A DNA stretch of 64,000 bases from assembly GCF_000733855.1 (NCBI RefSeq), contig NZ_JPOJ01000001.1, positions 310,001-374,000 of the forward strand, given 5' to 3'. A program made the position numbers and the translations under genes. Within the stretch, counting starts at the first letter, position 1. Every line of letters starts with the position of its first letter. Positions 35,701 through 43,566 of this stretch are shown here, piece after piece. The notes under the pieces were generated by a model. It saw only the letters and a list, made by a program, of their open reading frames with translations, had not been told where the DNA came from and made no database searches. Origin of the DNA: Methylomicrobium agile. GTDB taxonomy: Bacteria > Pseudomonadota > Gammaproteobacteria > Methylococcales > Methylomonadaceae.

Positions 35701-36492
35701 ATGACACACATCCATACAGAAACCTACGGCCACGGCAAACCGATCGTGATGGTGCACGGCTGGGGCATGCATTCGGGCATCTGGCGGCCCTTCGCCAAGG
35801 CGCTGGCCGGGCATTACCGCGTCACCTGCGTCGATCTGCCGGGACACGGACGCAGCGGCAGGATTTCCGCATTCGATCTGGAGCATCTCGCTCCAGCCCT
35901 GCTGGCCGCGGTCGGCGATGAGCCGGCCTGCTGGCTGGGCTGGTCGCTCGGCGCAACGGTCGCGCTCGATATCGCCTCCCGCTTCCCGGACCGCACCGAC
36001 CGTCTGCTTCTGCTGGCCGGCAATCCCCGCTTCGTCCGCACTCATGATGGCACCGACGATCCCGACCATTGGCCCGGTGTCTCACTTCGCGTGCTCGAGG
36101 CTTTTTCCGGCCAGTTGACCGCCGATGCCCAGCAAACCCTGCTGCGCTTTCTGGCCCTGCAGGTGCATGGATTGCCCGAAACGAAAGCGTTGTTGAAGAT
36201 CTTGAAAGCGGCCGTTTTCGAATGCGCTCCGCCCGACAATGCCTCGCTGCTGCAGGGATTGCAAGTGCTGAAAGAGGCCGACTTGCGCCTGGCCGTGGCC
36301 GCCTTCGACCGCCCCGTCGCGGCGATTCTGGGCGGGCGGGACACCCTGGTGCCGCACGCGGTCGGCGCGCATCTCCAGCGCCTGCAGCCGAAGTTGCAAT
36401 TACATCGGCTGGAGAAGGCCGGGCATGTGCCCTTCCTGACTCATCAGCAACAGCTGCTGGCGATCATTGCCGGCTTTATGGAGTCCCAATGA
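35701..36492 (+). CDS. bioH: pimeloyl-ACP methyl ester esterase
   Basis: Removes the methyl group from pimeloyl-ACP methyl ester, closing the BioC-BioH route to the pimeloyl moiety. The 263-residue alpha/beta hydrolase has the oxyanion-region motif VMVHGWGMHSGIW, the nucleophile elbow GWSLG with S82 (the same number as in E. coli BioH), a lid region, and the catalytic His in EKAGHVPF near residue 240. Its TGA overlaps the ATG of bioC (ATGA), consistent with translational coupling. Confidence 0.93.
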   Translation: MTHIHTETYGHGKPIVMVHGWGMHSGIWRPFAKALAGHYRVTCVDLPGHGRSGRISAFDLEHLAPALLAAVGDEPACWLGWSLGATVALDIASRFPDRTDRLLLLAGNPRFVRTHDGTDDPDHWPGVSLRVLEAFSGQLTADAQQTLLRFLALQVHGLPETKALLKILKAAVFECAPPDNASLLQGLQVLKEADLRLAVAAFDRPVAAILGGRDTLVPHAVGAHLQRLQPKLQLHRLEKAGHVPFLTHQQQLLAIIAGFMESQ

Positions 36493-37295
36493 ACGCGGCC
36501 CTGCTCGACAAGCCCCGCATCCGGCAATCGTTCGGCGCCGCTTCCCGGACTTACGACCGGGCTGCCGCATTGCAGCGCCGGAGCGCGTCCGACCTGATGC
36601 GGCCGATCGAGGAAGCGGGCATCCGCGGCACCGTGCTCGATCTCGGCTGCGGTACCGGCAATCTGACCGGGCTGTTGTTAGCCGTTCCCATTCCGCCCAA
36701 GACCGTGATTGCACTGGACATCGCCCCGGCCATGCTCGATGCCGCGCGCGCCAAGCTAGGCCGGCCTCTTAACGCGGATTCGACGGTTACTTACATCTGC
36801 GCCGACGCCGAACGCCTGCCGTTCGCGGACGCGTGTCTGGACGGCGTCTATTCGAATCTGGCGCTACAGTGGTGCGACCGGTTGGACCGGGTGCTGACCG
36901 ACCTGAAACGGATCATGAAACCCGGCAGCCCGTTGATCTTCTCGACGTTCGGCCCGCAAACCCTGAAGGAACTCAAGCGCGCCTGGGCTAAAGTCGACGA
37001 TTTGCCGCATGTGAACGACTTTCATACCCGACAGGAATTGCTCGGTCTCCTGCAAACAACGGGTTTCAGCGCATGCCGGATACGGCAATTCGTTCATACG
37101 CCCCGCTATGCGAACGTGGCCGACCTGATGCGCGAACTCAAAGCGATCGGCGCCCATAATGCCCATCTCGCCAGGCCGAAAAACCTAACCGGCAAAGCGC
37201 GGATGCAGGCGATGTATGGCGCTTACGAGCGTCACCGGGTCGAAGGCTCGCTTCCGGCTACTTTCGAAATCCTGCAAGTTTCCGCGCGTGCCTGA
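36489..37295 (+). CDS. bioC: malonyl-ACP O-methyltransferase
   Basis: Methylates the free carboxyl of malonyl-ACP with SAM so that fatty acid synthesis can build pimelate. The 268 residues from ATG 36489 contain RIRQSFGAASRTYDRAAALQ at the N-terminus, SAM motif I VLDLGCGTGNLTG, ALDIAPAMLDAARAK, and the BioC-typical SNLALQWC and KPGSPLIFSTFGP. The long frame open to 36069 overlaps bioH and is rejected. It overlaps bioH by 4 bases and lies 1 base ahead of bioD. Confidence 0.95.
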   Translation: MNAALLDKPRIRQSFGAASRTYDRAAALQRRSASDLMRPIEEAGIRGTVLDLGCGTGNLTGLLLAVPIPPKTVIALDIAPAMLDAARAKLGRPLNADSTVTYICADAERLPFADACLDGVYSNLALQWCDRLDRVLTDLKRIMKPGSPLIFSTFGPQTLKELKRAWAKVDDLPHVNDFHTRQELLGLLQTTGFSACRIRQFVHTPRYANVADLMRELKAIGAHNAHLARPKNLTGKARMQAMYGAYERHRVEGSLPATFEILQVSARA

Positions 37296-37296
37296 C

Positions 37297-37968
37297 ATGC
37301 TCCGGCAAGGCTATTTCATTACCGGCACCGACACCAACGCCGGCAAAACCTGGACGACGCTGGCGCTCATGCAGGCCTTCAAACACCGGGGAAAAAGGGT
37401 CGCGGGCATGAAACCGGTCGCCTCGGGCTGCCGATTTCGGGGCGGAAAATTGACAAACGAAGACGCGCTGCTGCTGCAGGCCCATGCCAGCGTCTCCCTC
37501 GACTACGACCTGATCAATCCCTACGCCTACGAACTGCCGATTTCACCGCATCTGGCCGGCAAGAACAACCCGGTCGATTTCGCTGTGGTAAAATCCCGCC
37601 TCGAACAATTGCAGGCGCGAGCCGACGTCGTTCTGGTCGAAGGCGCCGGCGGCTGGTATGCGCCGGTCAATGCGCACCAGGACATCAGCGACCTTGCCCT
37701 GACCTTGGGCCTTCCGGTGATCCTGTCAGCCGGAATCAAACTCGGCTGCATCAATCACGCGAAACTGACCGCCGAAGCGATCGCGCTGAAAGGACTCAGG
37801 CTGGCCGGCTGGATCGCGGTGTGCAACGATCCCGACATGCGCTGCGCGGAAGCCAATATCGCCACCCTCAGGGAGACACTGGCTGCGCCTCTGCTGGGGA
37901 CGCTCCCCTATCTGCCGAGTGCCGGTTTAAACGACCTGGGCCGTTTCCTGGCTACGGATCGGCTCTGA
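37297..37968 (+). CDS. bioD: dethiobiotin synthetase
   Basis: An ATP-dependent enzyme closing the ureido ring: 7,8-diaminopelargonic acid plus CO2 gives dethiobiotin. The 223 residues start at ATG 37297, one base after the bioC stop. The P-loop GTDTNAGKT is at residues 10-18, MKPVASGC follows, EGAGGWYAPVN carries the catalytic segment, and the switch-like AGIKLGCINHAKLT completes the family set. The operon lacks bioA (diaminopelargonate aminotransferase), which must be elsewhere. It converges with the GST gene across 5 bases. Confidence 0.96.
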   Translation: MLRQGYFITGTDTNAGKTWTTLALMQAFKHRGKRVAGMKPVASGCRFRGGKLTNEDALLLQAHASVSLDYDLINPYAYELPISPHLAGKNNPVDFAVVKSRLEQLQARADVVLVEGAGGWYAPVNAHQDISDLALTLGLPVILSAGIKLGCINHAKLTAEAIALKGLRLAGWIAVCNDPDMRCAEANIATLRETLAAPLLGTLPYLPSAGLNDLGRFLATDRL

Positions 37969-37973
37969 GGCCC

Positions 37974-38633
37974 TCAAACCCGCCAGTGCGGCGGATTGGT
38001 CCTTTCGAATCCGGGCAATGCCTCGATCCGCCGACACCACGCCTTCAGCGCCGGAAAATGCGCATCGGCCCGGCACAGCCTGCCGCTGACCGCCTCGGTG
38101 TTTTCGCGCCGGGCGGCGATCAGCAGGAGCTGAACGACCGGATAAACCGCCACGTCCGCCGCGGAAAGCCGGTTGCCGGCCAGATAATCGTTTCGCTCCA
38201 GCAGCACTTCGAGCCGGTCCAGCTCCTGCTCGACCTGTCGGCGGGACGCGATTGCTTCGTCCGTTTTTTCCGGCAACTCTCCGGAAATGATCGTGCCCGC
38301 GAACGCGGTCATATGCGGTTCCAGATAATAAACGCATTCCATGATCAGCCGCCAGATCAGCCCGCGTTCCTCGGGAGCGTTCCCGAACAGGGCCGGCTCC
38401 GGCCGTATCGCATCCAGATAAGCGAGAATCGCGATCGATTCGTACAGCGTGAATCCGCCGTCTCTCAGCGCGGGAACCTGTCCCCGGGGATTGATGGCCA
38501 GGAACTCGTCCGACTTGAGATCCTCACCGGCAAAATGCAATTGCCGGCTCCGGTAAGGGATTCCTGTGATTTCGAGCGCCAGTTGGACCCGCCAGGAATA
38601 CGGGCTGCCGCGGCCCCAAAAAATTTCGATCAT
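37974..38633 (-). CDS. glutathione S-transferase family protein
   Basis: A 219-residue protein with the thioredoxin-like GST N-terminal domain (EIFWGRGSPYSWRVQLALEITGIPYR, GQVPALRDGGFTLYESIAILAYLD, where ESIAIL is the glutathione gamma-Glu binding motif) and an all-helical C-terminal domain with DYLAGNRLSAADVAVYPVVQ, the N-capping box region. The Ser/Tyr near SPYSWR is the likely catalytic position. Substrate unknown. It converges with the biotin operon; no pathway link is apparent. Confidence 0.88.
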   Translation of the reverse strand: MIEIFWGRGSPYSWRVQLALEITGIPYRSRQLHFAGEDLKSDEFLAINPRGQVPALRDGGFTLYESIAILAYLDAIRPEPALFGNAPEERGLIWRLIMECVYYLEPHMTAFAGTIISGELPEKTDEAIASRRQVEQELDRLEVLLERNDYLAGNRLSAADVAVYPVVQLLLIAARRENTEAVSGRLCRADAHFPALKAWCRRIEALPGFERTNPPHWRV

Positions 38634-38785
38634 GCTGTCGATGCTCCGGTGAGTTGTCCGGCGAAAACAGCGCCCGATGCCCTGCCCGTTTTTAATCCGC
38701 CATGCGGGAGTTTTCAGACGGGCCGGAAATACGATAGGATGCAGTGCATTTTTCCAGCTACCGCAAAATGTAATATTCGACCCCC

Positions 38786-39088
38786 ATGAAAAAACAAATC
38801 ATCCATATCTCTTTGCATCGGACGGGCAAAATCGTCGCGCTTGTATCCGCCGCCGTCAGTATCCTCTTTTTTATCGCACTGTTGCTCGTGGGGGTGATTT
38901 CGCATCCGGAAATCCTCGGCCGCTTTAATGCAATATGGCTTCGCTTGCTGATCGCCACCTTGATGATCCCGCTGATCAGCGGTTTGTTCGGCTATCTTTT
39001 CACAGTGATCGGTTGCTTTTTATATAACCGGATCGCCAAACGAACCGGCGGGATCGAATTCACCGTTACCGAAAGCGGCGATTTCTGA
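38786..39088 (+). CDS. small two-helix membrane protein, unknown function
   Basis: I do not recognise a characterised family. The 100 residues have a basic, His-containing N-terminus (MKKQIIHISLHRTGK), two hydrophobic segments of about 23 residues (VSAAVSILFFIALLLVGVI and LRLLIATLMIPLISGLFGYLF with following residues), then NRIAKRTGGIEFTVTE. The tail resembles short DUF3566-type membrane proteins in layout, but I would not assign it. It stands alone between the GST (divergent) and the SDR gene (convergent). Confidence 0.6.
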   Translation: MKKQIIHISLHRTGKIVALVSAAVSILFFIALLLVGVISHPEILGRFNAIWLRLLIATLMIPLISGLFGYLFTVIGCFLYNRIAKRTGGIEFTVTESGDF

Positions 39089-39100
39089 CTCCCTGCGTCT

Positions 39101-39937
39101 TCAATCCGGCGCCGGTTTTACCCACCCATATCCCTCCCGATAACCGGGATATAAAAAACGGTACCCCAGCGCCTTCAAGCGGGCGTTATTGCAGCGCTTG
39201 TTCATCGGCGCATCGGCGCCGGTCTCTTTGACGGCCGGAAGAGGACACTGCTGGCGTTCGGCCAGCCAGGAGACGACCTCCCACAGCGGCGCCGGATCGT
39301 CGTCGCTGGCCAGATAACAGGCATCCAATGTCCTGCCCGCCAGACGCTGTTCGAAGAGAAAGGCCAGCACGCCGGCACAGTCGTCCCGGTGAATCCGGTT
39401 CGTATAGTAAAGCGGCGTTCGCTGAATCGCCGGCCGGCTCGCCGCCAGCCTGACCAGATATTCGCGTCCCGGCCCGTAAATGCCGGAAAAGCGCGCGACG
39501 ATGTTGCCGGGATGCGCCGCCAGCACCCGTTTTTCCGCTTCCCGGATCAGCCGGGCGTTCGGATTGCCCGGTTCGGCCGGGGACATTTCATCGACCCATT
39601 CGCCATGCGACTGCCCGTAAACACTGGTCGAGGACACGAAGATCCAGGGAATGCCGGGAAATTTTTCCAACACATTCCGCAAGCCGCTTTCATATACCGC
39701 GCGGTAACTGGATTCGTTCCGGCCGTCGGCCGAGACGCTGTAGAACAGTTGATCGAAATCGGTTTCCAGGCCGGCGAGCGAATCCGCATCGGAAATGTCC
39801 GCCTTCAGATAACGAATCCCCTCCCCGACACCGGGCGGCTGCCGTTTTAAACCGGTCACCCGATGCCCCTCGGCGATCAACCGCTTTCCCAGCCGAGTAC
39901 CGACATCGCCGCAGCCGACGATCAAAATGTTGGCCAT
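39101..39937 (-). CDS. NAD-dependent epimerase/dehydratase (extended SDR)
   Basis: A 278-residue Rossmann protein from ATG 39937. It has the nucleotide motif ILIVGCGDVGTRLGKRL, the catalytic region VSSTSVYGQSHGEWVDE with Ser and YxxxE-type divergence, then ARFSGIYGPGREY, TNRIHRDDCAGVLAFL and a C-terminal YRFLYPGYREGY. YGQSH replaces the usual YGxxK at the active site, so it may be an atypical or non-catalytic member like YeeZ. It is 2 bases downstream of the DUF523/DUF1722 gene, in a run with CPBP protease and rsmE. Confidence 0.8.
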   Translation of the reverse strand: MANILIVGCGDVGTRLGKRLIAEGHRVTGLKRQPPGVGEGIRYLKADISDADSLAGLETDFDQLFYSVSADGRNESSYRAVYESGLRNVLEKFPGIPWIFVSSTSVYGQSHGEWVDEMSPAEPGNPNARLIREAEKRVLAAHPGNIVARFSGIYGPGREYLVRLAASRPAIQRTPLYYTNRIHRDDCAGVLAFLFEQRLAGRTLDACYLASDDDPAPLWEVVSWLAERQQCPLPAVKETGADAPMNKRCNNARLKALGYRFLYPGYREGYGWVKPAPD

Positions 39938-39939
39938 CG

Positions 39940-40875
39940 TTACAGTCCGTTGATCAGCCGCAGTTCCTGCGGATAAGGCGACATGTAGTAAGAATCGTCG
40001 ATATAGGGATCCGGCGCCTTCCGGAAATGATGCTTGAGCAAGGTCAAGGGCACGATCAGCGGAATTTCGCCGCGCCGGTAGCGTTCGATCACCTCCGCCA
40101 TTTCGGCCTTGTCGTCTGAGTCGAGCTCCGTTTTCAAATAGCCCTGGATATGCTGCAGCACATTCACGTGCCGGCCGCGGGTCGGCACGGGTCTCAGCAA
40201 TTTCATCAGCCCGGCGATATACCGCCCGGCCGTTTCGGCCAGATTCTCTTCGGTCAAACCGGCCAGCATCCGCCCGAGTTCGCGGTAATCGCCGTGACTC
40301 ATGACGATCAGTTTGTGGCGGGCATGGAAGCGGGTCAGGCTTTGGGCGGTAATGCCTTCGGCGACCAGTTGCTTCCAGCGGTAATAGACATAAACGCGCT
40401 GGACGAAATTCTCGCGCAGCCCCGGATCGCCGAGCCTGCCCTCCTCCTCGACCGGCAGCAGCGGATTCGCCTTCATCATCGCCTCCGCATAGATCCCGAC
40501 CCCTTCCTTGCGCGGCTGCCCGCCGCGATAGACCTTGACGCGCTCCATTCCGCAGCTCGGCGAGTCCTTTTTCAAAATGTAGCCGCACAGGCCGGCATGC
40601 CGGTCCTTGAGCCCTTCCGCATACGCCCGCAGGCGCTCGGTCACGTCGCGTTCGGAGTCTTTGACGCCGACGCAGCGTACCTGTCCGTCGACATTGACCA
40701 GGTGCAGCGTCGGCCGCGGGACGCCCAGGCCGATCTCGACCTCCGGGCAAAACGGATGGAATTCGAAATATTGGCCGAGCGTACCGGTAATATAAAAATC
40801 GTGCTTGTGGCCGCCGTCGAAACGGACTTCCTGGCCGAGCAGACAGCTGCTGATGCCGATCGGAATTTTGTCCAT
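39940..40875 (-). CDS. DUF523 and DUF1722 (YbgA-like) protein
   Basis: The 311 residues from ATG 40875 join two uncharacterised domains that are often fused. DUF523 lies at the N-terminus (IPIGISSCLLGQEVRFDGGHKH, CPEVEIGLGVPRPTLHLV, GYILKKDSPSCGM) with conserved cysteines. DUF1722 occupies the C-terminal half (LTRFHARHKLIVMSHG, YRRGEIPLIVPLTLLKHHFRK). The conserved Cys and His suggest metal or Fe-S binding; this is inference. In other gammaproteobacteria this family often sits near photolyase genes, which is not the case here. Same run as the SDR and CPBP genes. Confidence 0.88.
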   Translation of the reverse strand: MDKIPIGISSCLLGQEVRFDGGHKHDFYITGTLGQYFEFHPFCPEVEIGLGVPRPTLHLVNVDGQVRCVGVKDSERDVTERLRAYAEGLKDRHAGLCGYILKKDSPSCGMERVKVYRGGQPRKEGVGIYAEAMMKANPLLPVEEEGRLGDPGLRENFVQRVYVYYRWKQLVAEGITAQSLTRFHARHKLIVMSHGDYRELGRMLAGLTEENLAETAGRYIAGLMKLLRPVPTRGRHVNVLQHIQGYLKTELDSDDKAEMAEVIERYRRGEIPLIVPLTLLKHHFRKAPDPYIDDSYYMSPYPQELRLINGL

Positions 40876-40880
40876 ATTTT

Positions 40881-41759
40881 TCAAATACCGCGAACGCGAA
40901 GGTAAACGCCGTAAGCGAGCAGGAACAGCGCCAGCCAGCCGGCCACCAGCCAGCCGATCACGCCGTCGTAATAGCCGACCAGAAAGCCGTATTCGGCATT
41001 GTGATGCGTATCGAACAGGGTCTTGCCCATCTTGATCTGCCAGACCCAGGCCGAATGGCAGCCGATGCAAAGCCCCAGATTCGCGGACGAACGCGTTCGC
41101 AGGATGCCCAAAAAAATGCCGACCGCAAACAAAGCCAGCCAGTCCGGAAAATTGTACGCGTTAAACAGATTCCCGAACGCTTCGGCGAGCAGCCGGAAAC
41201 CGCTCGACCAATCCGCCTGTTCCCCTGGAATCGTCGAATGGCTGTGCAGAAAGTGCAGCGAGGCATAATAGAGCGCGCTGACCGCGATCGCCGCGAACAG
41301 CGGCATTTTCCTGCCCAGCGACGCGATCAGCAAACCGCGGAACAGCGACTCTTCGATCAACGAAATCAGCAGCGACAATAACAGGATCAAACCCATCTTC
41401 CGGGCGATCAGCAGGGCAGTCCACTCTTTCGCCCGGTCGAGGCTCTGGATGCCCAGAAGATACTCGGCCGACAGCACCGGCAGCAGTATCAGGAGGCCGA
41501 GCGCGAAGCCCTGCGGAATCTGCTTGAGCCACAGGTTCCCGGAGGCGAAGCCCAGGTCGCTCCGACCGATCTTCAGCCGGGCCATCGCCGGAAAGATGCT
41601 CAGCACCAGGAAAACCAGCGTGGTTTTCGAAATGACTTTGGACAGGGTAAAACGGTCGCCGACGGCCTGAACCAGGAAATAACCGAGCAGGCAGGCCAGC
41701 AGCGAAACGGCCAGCAAGACCGCCAGCGGAACCAGCGCATAATAAATGCGCTTCAGCAT
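40881..41759 (-). CDS. CPBP/CAAX-type intramembrane protease homologue
   Basis: A 292-residue membrane protein of the Abi/CPBP family, relatives of the Rce1 prenyl protease. The family motifs are present: EESLFRG (EExxxR) near the middle, YASLHFLHSH as the second His motif, and GLCIGCHSAWVW as the third. About eight hydrophobic segments surround them. The ATG at 41759 overlaps the rsmE stop, suggesting coupling. Whether it cleaves proteins or modulates them is unknown; no bacteriocin or peptide gene is adjacent. It is 5 bases upstream of the DUF523 gene. Confidence 0.87.
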   Translation of the reverse strand: MLKRIYYALVPLAVLLAVSLLACLLGYFLVQAVGDRFTLSKVISKTTLVFLVLSIFPAMARLKIGRSDLGFASGNLWLKQIPQGFALGLLILLPVLSAEYLLGIQSLDRAKEWTALLIARKMGLILLLSLLISLIEESLFRGLLIASLGRKMPLFAAIAVSALYYASLHFLHSHSTIPGEQADWSSGFRLLAEAFGNLFNAYNFPDWLALFAVGIFLGILRTRSSANLGLCIGCHSAWVWQIKMGKTLFDTHHNAEYGFLVGYYDGVIGWLVAGWLALFLLAYGVYLRVRGI

Positions 41760-42499
41760 GCTTTCGGGCCGCTCCGAAAATCGCCCCACAGCATCTGCAC
41801 CGCGGACAAGGCTGCCAGCGAGGCGGTTTCGGTGCGCAAAATCCGCCCGCCGAGCCGAACCGGCACGAAACCGGCTGCTTTCGCGGCTTCCCGCTCGTGA
41901 TCGGCAAAGCCGCCTTCAGGGCCGGTCAGCAGCGTCACTCGATCATCTTCCGGCTGCAAATCGGCCAGGGTAATCTCGGCATAAGGGTCGAGAAACAGTT
42001 TCAAACCTTGCTGTTCGGATACCCATTGATGGAGCGGAGTGATCGGCGCCAGTTCCGGCAGGATGCTCCGTCCGCATTGTTCGGCCGCATGCCGCACGAT
42101 ACGCTGCCAATGGGTAAAGCGCTGGACGCGCTTGTCGCCTTTCAACTGTACCAGGCAGCGCTCGGTTTCGATCGGGGTAATCCGGTTCACGCCGAGCTCG
42201 ACGGCTTTTTGCACGGACAAATCCATCCGATCGCCGCGCGCCATGCCGAGCCCGAGGCACACCGCCAGCGGAGACTCGACATCTCGGCTCTGCCGCTGTT
42301 CGATCGCGACGGCCACCCGGTTCCGGCTGACTTCGAGCAATACCGACGGATAATCCGCTCCCGAGCCGTCGAACAATACGATTTTGTCGTCTTTGGCCAG
42401 CCGCAGCACGGTCCTGACATAGTGCGCGCTGTCATCGTCAAGCTCGATGTGCTGACCACAGTTCAACGGTTGGGAAACATAGAGTCGGGAAATTCGCAT
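41753..42499 (-). CDS. rsmE: 16S rRNA (uracil1498-N3)-methyltransferase
   Basis: A SPOUT-fold methyltransferase acting on U1498 of 16S rRNA in the assembled 30S. The ATG at 42499 gives 248 residues: an N-terminal PUA-like part (RISRLYVSQPL, HYVRTVLRLAKDD), GLGMARGDRMDLSVQKAVELGV, the SAM knot motifs LTGPEGGFADHE and VRLGGRILRTETASLAAL. The length is usual. The frame to 42574 adds nothing family-like. First gene of the rsmE-CPBP-DUF523-SDR run. Confidence 0.96.
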   Translation of the reverse strand: MRISRLYVSQPLNCGQHIELDDDSAHYVRTVLRLAKDDKIVLFDGSGADYPSVLLEVSRNRVAVAIEQRQSRDVESPLAVCLGLGMARGDRMDLSVQKAVELGVNRITPIETERCLVQLKGDKRVQRFTHWQRIVRHAAEQCGRSILPELAPITPLHQWVSEQQGLKLFLDPYAEITLADLQPEDDRVTLLTGPEGGFADHEREAAKAAGFVPVRLGGRILRTETASLAALSAVQMLWGDFRSGPKAC

Positions 42500-42575
42500 C
42501 GCGATGAAGGGAAGTTTGGCAATATGAAATTCGACGGGGGACAGCGCCGAAGATTCAGTCTGAGAAGGCAACAAG

Positions 42576-42604
42576 ACCTGCCAGGTTTTTAAAACCTGGC
42601 AGGT
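42576..42604. repeat. perfect 29-base palindrome between metF and rsmE
   Basis: Arms ACCTGCCAGGTTTT (42576-42589) and AAAACCTGGCAGGT (42591-42604) are exact reverse complements around a single T. It lies in the gap after the metF stop and before rsmE, both minus strand. It could act as a terminator of the metK-ahcY-metF transcript, as T-rich sequence flanks the minus-strand side, or be a mobile palindrome. Confidence 0.7.
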
Positions 42605-42637
42605 TTATATTAAGCAGCCCCCCGAAAGACGGCGTAT

Positions 42638-43498
42638 TCATGCCGCCTGCGGACAGAATTCGAGATTTTCGAGTATCGCGAGCGTCGGACCCGACTGATT
42701 CATCGTATAGAAATGCAGGCCGGGGGCCTCTTGTTCGAGCAGTTTCCGGCACAATTCGGTCACCACATCCCGACCGAAGGCCTGGATCGCCGCGCGATCG
42801 TCGCCCAGGCATTCGAGACGCTTGCGCAGCCAGCGCGGAATGTCCGCGCCGCACATCTCGGAGAAACGGAACAACTGTGAGTACTGCGTGATCGGCATGA
42901 TGCCCGGCACGATCGGGATCGTTATCCCGTTTCGTTCGCAGCGGTCGCGGAAATAAAAATAGGCCTCGGCATTATAAAAATACTGGGTGATCGCGGCGTC
43001 CGCTCCCGCTTCGACCTTGCGCTTGAAATTATTGAAATCGACGTCGGCATTCGGCGCCTGGGGATGCACTTCAGGATAAGCCGCGACATGAATTTCGAAT
43101 GCATCGCCGGTTTCCTTGCGGATGAACTCGACCAGTTCATTCGCATAGCGGAATTCGCCGGCCGACAGCATGCCGGACGGCAGGTCACCGCGCAACGCGA
43201 CGATCTTGCGGATGCCCTTGTCCCGATAGTCGTTCAATATCGTCCGGATGCCATTCCGGGTCGAAGCGACGCAGGACAGGTGCGGCGCGGCCGCGATGCC
43301 CTTGGACTGGATTTCGACGACCGTTTCGAAAGTTTTTTCGCGCGTCGAACCGCCCGCGCCGAAAGTCACCGAAAAAAAACCGGGATTCAGCCGGGCAAGC
43401 TTCTCGTGAACGATTTTAAGACCGGCCGCGCCTTCTTCGGTTTTCGGAGGATAAAACTCGAAACTGAGCACTTTCGGGTGCGTGTAACGTGATTTCAT
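42638..43498 (-). CDS. metF: methylenetetrahydrofolate reductase
   Basis: A FAD enzyme reducing 5,10-methylene-THF to 5-methyl-THF for methionine synthesis. The 286 residues from ATG 43498 have the catalytic-region SFEFYPPKTEEG (with the conserved Glu), FFSVTFGAGGST, HLSCVASTRN, ALRGDLPSG, DAAITQYFYNAEAYFYF and VPGIMPITQYSQ. It follows ahcY by 68 bases; no clear ribosome site precedes the ATG. With metK and ahcY it covers the activated-methyl cycle apart from methionine synthase. Confidence 0.96.
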   Translation of the reverse strand: MKSRYTHPKVLSFEFYPPKTEEGAAGLKIVHEKLARLNPGFFSVTFGAGGSTREKTFETVVEIQSKGIAAAPHLSCVASTRNGIRTILNDYRDKGIRKIVALRGDLPSGMLSAGEFRYANELVEFIRKETGDAFEIHVAAYPEVHPQAPNADVDFNNFKRKVEAGADAAITQYFYNAEAYFYFRDRCERNGITIPIVPGIMPITQYSQLFRFSEMCGADIPRWLRKRLECLGDDRAAIQAFGRDVVTELCRKLLEQEAPGLHFYTMNQSGPTLAILENLEFCPQAA

Positions 43499-43566
43499 GG
43501 GTTGAGCCTGAGCCGGGCAGACGATAGGTTGGACTGCCCAGCAAGGCAGCCCGGATCGGGAGAAGA

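Noticed and set aside
36069-36488. Long N-terminal extension of BioC
   Set aside because: It lies out of frame across bioH, and the ATGA junction fits the known BioC start.
43499-43566. SAH or SAM riboswitch in the ahcY-metF gap or before metK
   Set aside because: No conserved riboswitch core recognised; the gaps are 29-70 bases and lack a clear pseudoknot or expression platform.
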